The notes under the pieces: generated by a model
The model's input: the letters and a program-made list of their open reading frames with translations, nothing else
What the model was told of the DNA's origin: nothing
Database searches by the model: none
DNA from: Pigoraptor vietnamica
Taxonomy: Eukaryota > Opisthokonta > Filasterea
NCBI GenBank assembly: GCA_943704525.1
Contig: CALSCQ010002526.1
Span: 1-36,695 of the forward strand
DNA length: 36,695 bases
Reading direction: 5' to 3'
In this document: in pieces, positions 23,324 to 34,140 of the stretch
Numbering within the stretch: the first letter of the stretch is position 1
How the letters are laid out: each line of letters opens with the position of its first letter
Translations under genes and position numbers: made by a program

Positions 23324-24367
23324 TTAGCGCATGCTGAAGGAGAGTTCTCGGCGCACATGCTTGCCGCGGACAACGGGCGACGTCACGTGCCGCGGAGTGT
23401 TGTGCGACGCGCTCGTTGAGGGCGGTCCGTGCCGCGAAACGCTCTGAGATGCACCCACTGGAGGCGTTCCCTGTTGCGGAGTGTGCTGAAAGTCTGCGGA
23501 GGGCGCCCTGCGACGCGGCGTACCCTGCGGGACGGGCAAATATTCGACCCTCGCCACGAGCACGTCGTTGCCCTCCCCGACCGTGGGAAAGGTGACTCGC
23601 ACCCGCTTTTGACGAACCGGCTGCTGGGGGACAATTCTGCCAAACTTGGCCGTGAAGGTGAACGAGACGGCGGTCACAACGTCGGCGTCCCCCGTGTGCT
23701 CGATCGACGTCGACGGGCGGGCGCGCACACTGCCCTTCCGTGAGCCGTCGTTGTGTAACCGACGCCATCGACTCAGCTGCGAGAGCAAGTGCTTGAACTG
23801 CTCGCGATCCACCGACCGGTACGTCCGTCGTACGCCATTCGCACCCACACGCTGCGCGCAAATGAGCTGGGGGGTGATGCCCCTGTCGAGGCTCGCAAAA
23901 AACGGAGTCGGAGCATCCTGCGCCACTCGGCTCACAGCGTGAGCGACAAACTCCATGGGCTCTGCAAACGCAAGCTGTTCGTGCCCGACGTCGAATGCGT
24001 TGACAGCGAGGTGCCCCGCATCGAACTCGCCGTAGTCCCTCGCCCGCAGTTCGCCGATGTCAGGGCGTAGGAGCTGCGGCGTTAAAGGCGGCTGAACGCC
24101 GCCAATGTGTTTGCGTGAGACTGCAGCGAATTCCCACGGTGGCCTGTTCTCCTGCCCGTCCGCCGCATCCACAACGGGCGCTGGTTTGGTTGCTTCGAGG
24201 GACGGGTTGACCGCGACGGCGTTGATGTCGGCCAGAGGGGGACGCGAAGGTGTCCACAGTTCCAACGGCAAGGGCATGTAACGCGACAGCTCAGCATATG
24301 TCTCGACGTGGCCATCGATAAGAGCAACGTCAAAGAAGTTCTCGTCACCAATCGCCCCAAACTCCAT
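23324..24367 (-). CDS. Unknown protein rich in S/T-P sites (gene J)
   Basis: A single-exon frame of 347 residues from the first ATG (24367). I recognise no family. Residues 1-50 form an acidic, possibly structured N-terminus (MEFGAIGDENFFDVALIDG). The middle contains PPLTPQLLRPDIGEL and a basic helix, REQFKHLLSQLSRWRRLHND. A strand-rich segment with AVSFTFTAKFGRIVP and RVRVTFPTVGEGNDVLVARV may be a small beta domain (about 235-285). The last 60 residues are disordered and basic, ending RRELSFSMR. At least eight S/T-P sites occur (LWTPSR, QGTPRR, QHTPQQGTPP, NTPRH, TSPVV), plus a KEN-like QENRPP at about 70, suggesting a CDK substrate. The divergent promoter shared with gene K holds a perfect E2F palindrome, which fits cell-cycle control. 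Coding status rests on the long frame and its composition. Confidence 0.65.
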   Translation of the reverse strand: MEFGAIGDENFFDVALIDGHVETYAELSRYMPLPLELWTPSRPPLADINAVAVNPSLEATKPAPVVDAADGQENRPPWEFAAVSRKHIGGVQPPLTPQLLRPDIGELRARDYGEFDAGHLAVNAFDVGHEQLAFAEPMEFVAHAVSRVAQDAPTPFFASLDRGITPQLICAQRVGANGVRRTYRSVDREQFKHLLSQLSRWRRLHNDGSRKGSVRARPSTSIEHTGDADVVTAVSFTFTAKFGRIVPQQPVRQKRVRVTFPTVGEGNDVLVARVEYLPVPQGTPRRRAPSADFQHTPQQGTPPVGASQSVSRHGPPSTSASHNTPRHVTSPVVRGKHVRRELSFSMR

Positions 24368-24921
24368 CGTCCTCCCGTCGGCGCACAATCTGCCGCCGAC
24401 GCTGGAGCGAAGTGTCCTGTCTCGTCGTCGTCGTTAGAAATTAGCCACGTTAACACTTCAGAAAATCACGGCAAAAAAAAAGAGCGTAGAGCGAAAATCA
24501 CCCTCGTTCGCCCTTATGTGTTTCTTCTTCACCAAATCGTGCATGAGTGAGCGTGCGGGGGTGCGTCCATGTATAAATGTAAACACAGTGCGAGTGTGTA
24601 GTGTGTGTGTGTGTGTGTGTGTGACAGCTGTTGAAACACATTGCACGCAAAACTACTTAATGGCAATATTGGTGCCATTCATTTTGGCGCGCCAAATACA
24701 AAAACCGTGTTCCCGCGTGTTGCTTCGCCACCGAGTTACTTTTTGGGTGGGTTTCCACGGCACTCGTAAACAAATCCCGCCTCTTTCATTGGTCCAAATA
24801 CCCGCGTCTGTGCGCGCGTGTGTGCGTGTGTGTGTGCATGTGCGTGTTGTGTGTGTGTGTGTGTGTGTGTGTGCGTGGGACGCCGATAGTAGATTATCCG
24901 CGTGATCGTTCCGTGTCGGAG
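24368..24921. promoter_or_regulatory. Divergent promoter region J/K
   Basis: These 554 bp contain the E2F palindrome at 24683-24696, an inverted CCAAT box (ATTGG at 24788-24792) beside a TCCCGCC, and GT runs at 24594-24623 and 24814-24877. The second run lies within about 45 bp of the gene K start. Confidence 0.5.
24683..24696. promoter_or_regulatory. Perfect E2F-type palindrome TTTGGCGCGCCAAA
   Basis: A 14-bp perfect palindrome matching back-to-back E2F/DP sites (TTTGGCGC on both strands). It lies between the divergent genes J and K. A second E2F-like TTGGCGGGAA is at 25049-25058 in gene K intron 1. Binding is inferred from the known consensus. Confidence 0.55.
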
Positions 24922-26004
24922 ATGGCAACAATCGCACGCGCCTTCCACCCGGCCATCGTCCTGCGCCACTCGTCACGGCTCCTCGGGAGAAGAAGTTTCA
25001 GTGTGAGCATTACTCTCGAGGGTTAGCGCGGGAAGAAGCGTTACCAAATTGGCGGGAACACTCACGACCTTTGTTTTGTTGTTTAGGTCACTGCGCCTTG
25101 TGGCAATGACGACGATGGCGAGACACTGTCCCTCTTTAATGGCCCCATTCCACGCGGTACGAACCGACCGTATAGAATCTGCGTGCGTGCGTGCGTGCGT
25201 GCAAGTGTCGTGTTGTTTGTTGCTTAGATTTGCGTACGTGCACGTGTCGTGTTAATTGTTGCATAAGATTTGCGTGCGTGCAAGTGTCGTGTTAATCATT
25301 TGCGTGATGGCGTGTGACATCTCACGAGTGTGTCCTTGCAGACAAGATTGAGCTGTCGTTTTCGCGGAGTGGTGGCCCTGGCGGCCAAAATGTAAACAAG
25401 GTCAACACCAAAGTTGATCTCCGTTTCAAGATTGGGGATGCCGATTGGCTTCCCGCCGAAGTGCGCGCCAAACTCCGTGAGACGGTGGGCCAATTCACAG
25501 CACGTGTCTCTGTGTATGCCTCGTCGCCGCGTGTCTGTTCGTGGCGACTGTCTGATAACCATATCACACACCTAGCTCTCTACGTGAAGTGTGGAAGGGT
25601 ATATGCGCTCTCACGCCTTTGCGTATTGCAGGAGCCCAATAGGATTACCAAGGCGGACGAGCTCGTGATCTCATCGTCGCAGTATCGCACGCAGCGGGAG
25701 AACATTGAGGACGCCTTCTTGAAACTGGAGGAAGTGATAGCGAAGGCTGCGGCCGTGCCGAAGGAAGCGACCGCCGAGCAAAAAGCGCATGTTGTGAAGC
25801 TGTGGGTGAGAGGGGAAGTTCGCATGCCCTGCGTGTACTTCGTGCGCTGTTTCGGTAACAGTTTGAGTCGTAATCATGTTGTTTGTTGTGCCATTTATGC
25901 ATATCTGCTTGTGCAGGGCACGTGCCGAGAAAGAGAGGCGAATTCGCGAGAAGAAGGAGCGGTCGGAGAAGCGCGGGAATCGAAATCGACGCGACGACGA
26001 CTGA
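24922..26004 (+). CDS. MRPL58: Mitochondrial peptidyl-tRNA hydrolase ICT1 / MRPL58 (gene K)
   Basis: Releases peptides from stalled mitochondrial ribosomes, and in animals is also part of the large subunit. Exons 24922..25002, 25087..25156, 25342..25484, 25632..25801 and 25917..26004 join into 183 residues (human: 206). The N-terminus (MATIARAFHPAIVLRHSSRL) is basic and amphipathic, a typical mitochondrial presequence. The RF-1 domain carries the catalytic GGQ at 64-66 within SGGPGGQNVNKVNTKV. DLRFKIGDADWLPAEVR and LVISSSQYRTQRENIEDA follow as in ICT1. The C-terminus is a lysine/arginine-rich helix (EKERRIREKKERSEKRGNRN) like the tail that enters the mRNA channel. There is no codon-recognition domain, as expected. 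The ATG is 30 bp after a GT run. Intron 2 contains a 40-bp minisatellite. Confidence 0.93.
25192..25301 (+). repeat. 40-bp minisatellite in ICT1 intron 2
   Basis: Nearly three copies of a 40-bp unit containing GCGTGCGTGCAAGTGTCGTG and TTAATTGTTGCATAAGATTT, ending 40 bp before the CTTGCAG acceptor. Confidence 0.8.
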
Positions 26005-26511
26005 AAATTGTGCGCACATTTCCTGGCCACATTAACTATCCCCATCCTCAAACAAAGGGGGGACTGAGGAGAGAGTCGTCCACGCGCAGAGACACAACCG
26101 CGGGACATGCAGAGGACACAGTGTACTCTGAAGAGAGACTCCTTTCACTCTGTGGCGCAGTGGCAAACGAGCTCAACTGTGGGCTGAAATGAACAATGCC
26201 GCCAGAGGGCAATCAACCCACGTGCGCACAACGTGTTTTCTAAGAAGTTCGTTTAGTGGCTTCCGGCTGTTAACTCGGCCTCCGTCCACACCCACAACGA
26301 AAAAGAAGGAAGAGGAATACGAAGCGATACGCACGCGCAAATGGTGATGGCGCAACTTTCAAGACGCGACAAACGATCGGATTGTTCGGCATGTGCGCCC
26401 GAACATGAAACGACTGGAGAGACAAACTTCTCGACAGTTCGGCGAACGCGCCAGGCTTCGCACGCAACCGCACAGTCAGCACTCTCCACTCGCAACGATC
26501 GATTTCGGTTT
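26005..26511. other. Convergent intergenic region K/L
   Basis: These 507 bp lie between the stop codons of ICT1 and TMEM165. No repeat or gene-like segment was recognised. Confidence 0.55.
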
Positions 26512-27851
26512 CTAGGCGTTGGGATCCCCGAGGATGCCCACGAGGGCGAAGAGGAGGAAGACAACGGCGCCGACAAGAGTGACTGCGCGAACAAAAGCGA
26601 CAATTCGTGAGAAACAAAAACTCAGTGTACCCAAAACTCAATGACAAAGTTTGTGATACAGTTCATCCATGTTCGGATGACCCAGCGCCCTATATCAGTA
26701 ACGAACTCAAGTGCAGCTAGACAGTCCGTGACACAATCGTGACACTGCCAGCTTGACGCGCGGAGGGCACAGCGACAACCCACCCGTGCGGACGGAGATG
26801 CGCTGAGCGAGAAGTCGCCCGCCAAGCACAGCGAGGCCCGTGCAGAGGGCATGGCCCAAAATGCCGCCGATAGTAACGCCCCAAGGGTCCTGACGGAATT
26901 ATTAACATTAGAGCAGTTACACACACACACGCACACATAATGCCGACGTACATTATGCAAACGTACGAACACGCCGATGCGCAGGGAGCTATGTTAAAGC
27001 ACAGCACACGCAGCACGCACATACACAGCCACACAAACCCACCTCACGCGCGGCAAGAATGATGGTCGTGATCTGGGAGCGATCGCCCCACTCGGCGAGG
27101 AACGTGAGCGTGAATGCCTGCAGCATCACGGGCGACACAAACGCCAGCAGCGCATTCCGCTGGCTGGAGCCACCCCGCCCGCCCTGCTCAATGTCCCCGA
27201 GCTCCTCCTCCTTCTGACGCAGCTCGAGCGTCACCTCCTCAAGCTCCTCCTGGCCCTCGTCGGGGCTCATCTGCAGTCCGTCGCGCAGCATCTTGATGCC
27301 AAACACCGCAAAGAGAAGCGTCGACGCATAGTACGTGTACACGCGCGGGATGATCGTCGTCGCAAACCCGAGAGCGGCAGAGAGCACCGTCATGACGGCG
27401 AGCGCGCCAATCGCCCCGAGAAAGATGACCTTGCGCGGATGCGTCATCGCCATGATGGCCGCGATAAAGAACGTCTTGTCGCCAATCTCAGACACGATGA
27501 TCACGGACAGCGACGCGACAAACGCGTGCATGAAGCCGACCTTGCCCGTCAGACCCTCCAGGAAGCTCTGAAATGCAAAGGCACAAACAGCTCAGGATGG
27601 GGGTATCGACGCAGGGAAATCGCAACAGTGTACGACCAGCGCAAGCTCATGCTGTGAGGAGAGCGATCTACGCACAGCACACAGGAAGTCGGAACGTAGA
27701 AACGCACCGGGGTGGCAGGGGCCTCCCCATCGGTCTCTCCCTTGTCATCGCCGTGCTCTTCCTCCTCGTCTCCATCGGCGCGCACCGACGCAAAGATCGT
27801 CGCAAACACGCAAAGCGCGAGGAGTAGATGGAGGAGGCGGTGGCGGGCCAT
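26512..27851 (-). CDS. TMEM165: TMEM165/GDT1 Golgi cation transporter (gene L)
   Basis: A UPF0016-family Mn2+/Ca2+ (H+ antiport) transporter of the Golgi, needed for glycosylation in animals and yeast. The model is complement(join(26512..26582, 26784..26889, 27043..27567, 27708..27851)), 281 residues (human: 324). Residues 1-28 are a signal peptide (MARHRLLHLLLALCVFATIF...), followed by an acidic stretch (GDEEEEHGDD). Both signature E-x-G-D-[KR]-[TS] motifs are present: EIGDKT at 75-80 and EWGDRS at 207-212, in the two inverted three-helix halves. TTIIPRVYTYYASTLLFAVFG and MSPDEGQEELEEV in the central loop, then DPWGVTIGGILGHALCTGLA, are near-identical to the animal protein. Complete, with no missing key residue. 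It shares a divergent promoter with PCM1. Confidence 0.95.
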
Positions 27852-28401
27852 GGTGGAGAAGTGCCTGCGCACCTCGAGGACAACCGCGCGGTGAAAAGTC
27901 GATGCGCAGTCTGCCGCAAACCGAGTCGGTTGCGCAAGGGAATGTCCAAAAGAAGGTAAGACACGTGCACGAACGACACAGAATAGAAGTGCCGTGAAGA
28001 CGCGAATGTAGGGGATCGAGAGGGGATCAGACAAGGGGGAGAGGGGTGCGGCCGCACATTCGAATTGCCGCATGTGGGTTGATTGACAGCCGATTTCACC
28101 CCGGATTAAGAAATCATTAATCTTCACATAATTGTGGTACAATAGAGACACGTTTCTCTTGAAAAATGTGATGCTATCTCTGATGTAATGAGAAGTAACA
28201 GCCGTTACGAGGAGTAAATGCCGAGTAATCCGAGCTCGAAAGGCGCGAAACAGGACACGGGAGAATGCCGCACACACACACACATCAATCACACTCTCAC
28301 ACAAGCGTCGTTTCGCTCTAAGCAAGGTACCATCCCCTCCATAAGACACGCATGTCGGGTGTGTGTTAGTGGCGATCCAACGCTGACACCGACAGAAGCG
28401 C
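27852..28401. promoter_or_regulatory. Divergent promoter region TMEM165/PCM1
   Basis: These 550 bp include GTAACAGCCGTTAC at 28195-28208, with five-base inverted arms (GTAAC/GTTAC), about 200 bp before the PCM1 start. An AT-rich patch lies at 28100-28170. No TATA box could be assigned with confidence. Confidence 0.45.
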
Positions 28402-31400
28402 ATGGTCTCGCTTCTCGGTGCTGTTGCGCACTTGATCTCTACCGTTTCGCCGTTGCGAGCGTTCAACCGCCGCCAATCTCAGCCACAGCAAGCGGATCTC
28501 ACGCGCGAGGCGAACATGGCCGACGGCGAGTCTCGCTCCGCGCCATCTTCCCGGCCGTCGTCGCAATCGTCCCTGCGTGGCGGCGTCCGCACCGTGCGCC
28601 ACACGCCCGCGACTGTGCCGCGCACTGCAAACGGCGGTCCTACGGAAGCCGACTTTGAGGGGCTGCGCATGCACATGTCCTTCACCGACGACAACATGGC
28701 GACGGTAGAGGCCGTGCGCTCGCAGCGTACGGTCGATGATGTCGACTCGCCCGTCGTGTCTGACGGCGAGCACGCGACCCCAGCGCGCAGGGCCGCCCAA
28801 CCCGACGAGCACCACGAATCTGAGGAAGCGGAGGACGACGCCGCGGACGTCAGTTACGCGGTCAAGAACCTCGTCGAGCTCCGCACGAGCGGTCGCCAGC
28901 TCGAGGATGCAGAGCGGGTGCTGGAAGGGCTGCGCCAGCAGGGGCTGTCGGTGACCGATCCCACCTACATTGCCCTTCGCGACAAGGTCGACAGCCTGAA
29001 GGCCATGCAGTCGTCGTTCAAAGAACGCATGGAGCGGGTGCTTGCGGCTGCGCACGGAGAGGGCGCGGTGGCCCTCGCGACCCAGACGATGCAGGAGGAA
29101 GAGGAGGCCGCGGAACGGGCCGAGCGCGATGTCGCCCAGGACGACGGGGACGACGCGATGGCGGCGGACTTGCGCGAGCAGGAAGAGCGCCTCGAGAACC
29201 TCCGCCGACAGCGCGATCTGCTCCAGGCGCTCACGCAGCAGCAGGAGCAGCTGCGCATCATCGAGGAGAAGCGCGCGCGTCTCGTCGCACTCCAGCAACG
29301 CCTGGCCCAGCTTACTGCCCTCAGCTCCGCTGGAATGCTCGACGAGGACGGCCTCGCGCAATTGCTCGCGGCTGCGGGCGGCGAGGGTGGGGACGACGGC
29401 GGCGCTGTGGAGGAGGAGAGCCCGAGCGAGGGACAAGCGGCGGCGCCGGCGGCCGATTCGCGCGGGTACGAGCGCATGCAGGACGGTGACGAGACCGAAG
29501 ATGACGATGAAGAGGAGCAGGACGAGAAGTCGAGCGAAGGGAGCGACGGCGACGACGAGAAGGAGGAGGAGGAAGGGGACGACGACGGGCTCGAGGAGGG
29601 CACGCGCCTGGCCGCGGCCGACGCGACCGCCGAGGAGGCCCTTCTGCGCATGCACGCGATGATCTCGCACCTCAAGGAGCAGAGGGCGACCATCGAACGG
29701 CTTCGCGCATCCATGAACCCGGCGCAGCGGTCTGTGCTCGAGGGTGGAAGCGACGGCGCGGAGGCCCCGGTCTCGCGCTCGCCGGCCCTGCAGCCTCAGG
29801 CCGCGCGGTCGCCCGCGGTTGCGGCGCAAGCCCCTCGCTCCCCCGCGGTTGCGGCGCAAGCCCCTCGTTCCCCCGCGGTTGCGGCCCAGGCACCTCGTTC
29901 CCCCGCCGCGCAGCCGCAGTCGTTGCGCTCGCCGGCTGTTCCCGCGCAGGTCGCCCGCTCGCCGGCCATGCAGGCGCAGGCGGCACCGCGGTCGCCTGCG
30001 CAGACGCTTGCCGCGCCATCGTCAAGCGTGGCGGTGGCGTCCGGTTCTGCCGCTTCCCCGAGGCTTGTGCTCTCGTCGAACGAGATGGAGTCCCACCTTG
30101 ACACGCTCCTGGACCGCGTCAAGACGCTCCGCGCTAACATCCAGGCGGAGTTTGGCGCGGGCGAGGACGACGAGGACGAGGAGGATGCCGTTGGAGGCGC
30201 CGCACTCGACGAGTCCGTGTCTCCCGATGACCCCTCCCTCGCGCGGTGGGAGGCGGACTACCGCTCGAAGCTGCGCGACGCGCGGCCCGGCGCGGGCGGT
30301 CGCTCTACGGGGGCTGCTGGGAGCCAGTCGGTCAACGCGGCGGCCATGGTGAGGGCCGAGCAGCAGCGCCAGGATCAAATGCGCTCGCTGGAGAAGCTCA
30401 GCCAGCAGCTCGACCAGCTGCGGGAGGCGCGCAACCGCGCCGAGATGCTCAACGCCATGATCAATGCGTCGGAGGGCCCGTTTGCGGGCGCGGGCGTCGC
30501 GGGTCCCTCTGGCGTGCCCGTGCGCGAGCGCCGGCGCGCGACGAACGGTCCCGTGACGATGGCCATGCATTCGGAGAGCGCGCAGGCCGACCCACGCTCG
30601 GTGTCGATGGAGACGCACGCACCGCGCCGCCGGTCCAAGCAGGGAGAGACGCGCGTGCGGTTGCAGGAGCCCCACGATGACTTTTCGGCACCGCGTGGCG
30701 GTCCCTCGGCCGCTCGCTTCTCGTACCCTGTGCCCGCGCCCGCGCCGGCGCGTCGCGGTGGGAGCATTGGGAGCGACGCCGAAGGGGAGCTCCTCCAGAG
30801 CCGCACGGACTTGCAGAACCTCCGCCTTGCGGTCGCGTACAGCGAGACGCTCCCTCCGTCGGAACGGAAGCGCTTTTTCAGGGACTTTTTCCGCCACTTC
30901 AAGCAGCCGGGCGCTGCGGCCTCGACCGAGCGCGTGACCGCCGGCGTCCGTTACGGCGCGGCATCGCAGCCGGCGCCTCGGCCCGCTCGCGCCGCACCGG
31001 TTGCGGACGATTCTCGCTTTATGCGCGCCCACGAAACTGCCGGTCCCTCGTCGTCCGCGCAGGGTCGCGGGTGGGACGGTGGCGACCGCGCCGCTTTCGA
31101 GTCGCTGAAGGAGACGATCTACAAGGAGGTCGCCGTCTTCATTGCCGGGAACGAGTCGCGGCCGCACTTCCTCGTCCAGCTGTTCCGCCAGCTGCAGCTC
31201 GTCAACACGGACTACCTGCGCCAGCGCGTGCTCTTCGCCGTCGATGACGCATGCTCGGGGGTCCTCTCTGGTGCCGACCGCCCGCTGTCTGCTGGCGGCC
31301 GCCGCTCGGCGACCCCTGACAACGAGCCCTACGATTACTGGGAAGAGGTCGGCGACTCTGCGAGCTCGCACTCGACGGCCTCGGAGGCGCCCTCGGAATC

Positions 31401-33654
31401 GGACGAGGACGAGGGCATGAACGGCGGTCCGAACGGCGCGCGCGCGTTGAGCCCGCAGTCCCGGCGCATACGCGCGGCGATGGGCGCGGCTGGTGACCAC
31501 AATCCCCTGTCCGTGGTTGGGCGGGGTCTCGGCACGCACAAGGATTCGCTGGCGACGCTTTCGCGTGAGGCCCTCTGGGGCTCACACGCGGCCGACTCTG
31601 ACAGCGACAGCGAGGGGGAGGAAGATGCGAGCGAGGACGAAGATGACGACGACAACGACGCGAGCGACGAGGACACGGAGGACGCCGACGCCATGTCCCA
31701 GCCGCTCCTCTCGGCGCCCGCGACGTCCGCGTCGGCGTCGCTCTCGCTGGCCCGTAAGACGGTCGTGGATGCCGTCAGCCGCTTCATGTCGGAACTCGTG
31801 CGGCAGTCGCCGAGCGAGCGGTTCACCCCCGCCGTGTCAGAGTACATTGCGCGGATGACCGTCAACATGTACATGCACAAGTGCATGGAGGTGGGTGTCG
31901 AGCCTCCGTCGGCAGATCGCCTCGCGGATGCCCTCTGCGGCGCCGTGCTTCCCCGGTACGAGGGAAACCTCGTACGCGAGCGCTCGTTTGGGCTCGCGCG
32001 TGAGATCGACTCGCTGCTTGCGTTTGAGACGGACCGCGCGGCGGCAGTCAAGGGCGTGGGGTCGGCGGCGGCGGCGCGTCCCGACGGTTATCGTGCCCGG
32101 CAGGCCCCGACGGAGTCGTCGGCCGAAGCCGAGAAGCTGCTCGCGGAAATTGACATGTACCGCCAGCGCACGGCCGGGCGACAGAAGCCCGTTGTCATGC
32201 GTGCATGGGAGGCCACGAAGCAGGTGCGTTGTGTGTGTGTGTGTCCGTGCCTTTGCAGCTGCTCATGCTCTGCGTCGTGCCGTTTGCGGTGAAAGAGGTT
32301 TGTGTAGAGTTGTCGCATGGATATTTTTTTTCCTTCTTTTTTTTCTTTTTCTTTTTGATGTGCCTGTCTGCTCTTTGCGGGTTGTTGACTGTGCCGTCGT
32401 CTCAGTTGGCGCAGAAGGAGGAAGAGTCCTCGGGTGATCAGTCGGACGACGACATGCTGGACACGCGCGAGTCGCGAAAGCGGCCAGCGAAGAGCGAGTG
32501 GGTGTGCATGCGCTATGTTCGTGAGAGTTGCGATGTGGTTGTGTGCGTGTACGCTGCAATTGTGGACGATGCCGTGCACGGCTATCAGCCTCTTGGTACA
32601 CACACACACACTCACTCACTCATCTTGTTCGATTCGTTCGACAGAATGACTCGCCGGCAGTCGGAGCAGTACGACAGGTGGGCACTGGCGCTACATATGG
32701 CTGCTGTGTGAAATCGTCTTGACCCGCCGCACACTCGTTTTCGTTCGTGCTGAACGGATTGGTGTTTTCGTTTACTGTGCTGATCCGACATCGCCCCCTT
32801 TGCGCAGTGACGACGAACACGACGAGGATGACGACGACAGCGACGACCCGTCTGCGCGGTATGTCTTGTTTGGCGTGTCTTGAGTATTCAACCCACGAGT
32901 GCCGTATGCCGTTAGAGTATGTGTGTAACAGGGCTATAGCGACGTTACCCGCAAAGTCGATTCAACCGTCTACTAATTATGAACCGATATTTAGCCATTC
33001 GTTTGTTCCGCCCACTGCCTTGTTCTCATTCAGCTCCCTCCCCCTCCTCCCGGGTGCATGCGCAGGGATGCACCCGCCGACGAAGGCGACGTGCAGCAAC
33101 TCGCCTCGTACTTCAACTCGATGCTCCGCGGGGGCCCAACCGGCGGTGCGTCTGAGTTGTTTGTGGCTCCATCAAATGCGCATCCCCTCCCTCTCCTTTC
33201 TCCTTGTCCTCCTTTCCAACTCACCTTCTCTCCCTCCTAACCCCAACACTTCTTTCCTGCACCACAGGGCTTGTCGGCAACGAGGACGCCGGCGTTGACT
33301 TTGCGGGCCTCGGGAACGCTCTGTTGGGCGATCAGTCGTTTGAGATGCTGATGGAGGACTTTGTCTCGCGCATCCGTGCACCGAGTGGGTGTCCGTGGCA
33401 TTTGTGTTGCGTGTGGATGAGAACTGCGCTCCACTCGCTGTGCGTCTGTTGCGGTTGTTGCGTGTGGATAAGGGTTGCGCTCGTTGTTTGACTGGCGAGT
33501 GCATACCAAGACTGTCCCATGCACGTTCGCTGGCAAGTCGCTTGGTCGAATTTGCTTGTCTTCCCTAGGATTATTTCGTTGGCTGATTACTCGTCGCTAT
33601 GTCTGTGCAGACGCGGGACGTTCGCGCCTGTATGAGCTCGGTCCCGACGAGTAG
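28402..33654 (+). CDS. PCM1: PCM1-like centriolar satellite scaffold (gene M)
   Basis: In animals PCM1 is the core scaffold of centriolar satellites around the centrosome and basal body. Exons 28402..32223, 32406..32497, 32645..32677, 32808..32858, 33066..33145, 33268..33384 and 33611..33654 give 1412 residues (human: 2024). An N-terminal segment, FEGLRMHMSFTDDN (about 86-102), resembles LKQRINFSDLD of human PCM1. Coiled coils run about 155-310 (EERLENLRRQRDLLQAL, QLRIIEEKRARLVALQQRL), with acidic and low-complexity linkers. Seven to eight SP-containing repeats lie at 457-536. The PCM1 C-terminal signature is at about 899-956: LKETIYKEVAVFIAGNESRP, then HFLVQLFRQLQLVNTDYLRQ. A second helical region (about 1120-1220, MSELVRQSPSERFTPAVSEY) follows, then the small acidic 3' exons. 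ATG 28516 (MADGES) is an alternative start. Shorter than vertebrate PCM1 but not visibly truncated. Confidence 0.88.
29770..30008 (+). repeat. Coding repeat array RSPAVAAQAP in PCM1
   Basis: Tandem 33-bp-type units encode RSPAVAAQAP and variants (RSPAAQPQSL, RSPAVPAQVA, RSPAMQAQAA). The central three copies are almost identical at DNA level, so the array is recently expanded. Each unit carries a serine-proline site. Confidence 0.85.
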
Positions 33655-34140
33655 CTGACGCGTTTGGGTGCCATGCTTCATTCCGCGTCGCGTGCATTTC
33701 GTGCGGCCTTGTTACTGAATTCGTTGACATGTTGACGGTTACGCTGCTTTAGGCGTGTTTGTGTGTGCGTATGTGCTCGCGTCGCTAACATTCTAAAAGA
33801 ACAATTTCAACTCCTGCCAGCGCCACGTGCCGTAAAAAGAAGGGGGGCGAGGGAGCATACACTGAAGCAACCGGCAGACGTGACACGCACACTTGTACGT
33901 GCCGGATGCGCGATAGTGGTAGCGACGTTTGTGCCAATTTCCATGCATTAACGGAGAAAATGGACGCGCCCTTACGCAATTCGACAACACACGCGCGAGA
34001 CGCAAACGCATTCAAATTTAACAAACAAAGGCGAAGGCGCACAGCTTCCATCATCGCACGGAGGGCAACGCCGAGAGCGACGACGGGTGGTGGTTCAGAA
34101 GAGCCATAATCCAGGAGTGCCGACCCCCCGTGCGACGCCG
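33655..34140. other. Convergent intergenic region PCM1/Grainyhead
   Basis: These 486 bp lie between two stop codons. No repeat array, RNA gene or coding exon could be supported. Confidence 0.55.

Noticed and set aside
28366-31539. 497- and 505-codon minus-strand frames over PCM1
   Set aside because: They are arginine/leucine-rich antisense shadows of acidic, GC-rich coding DNA; the plus strand has the PCM1 signature.
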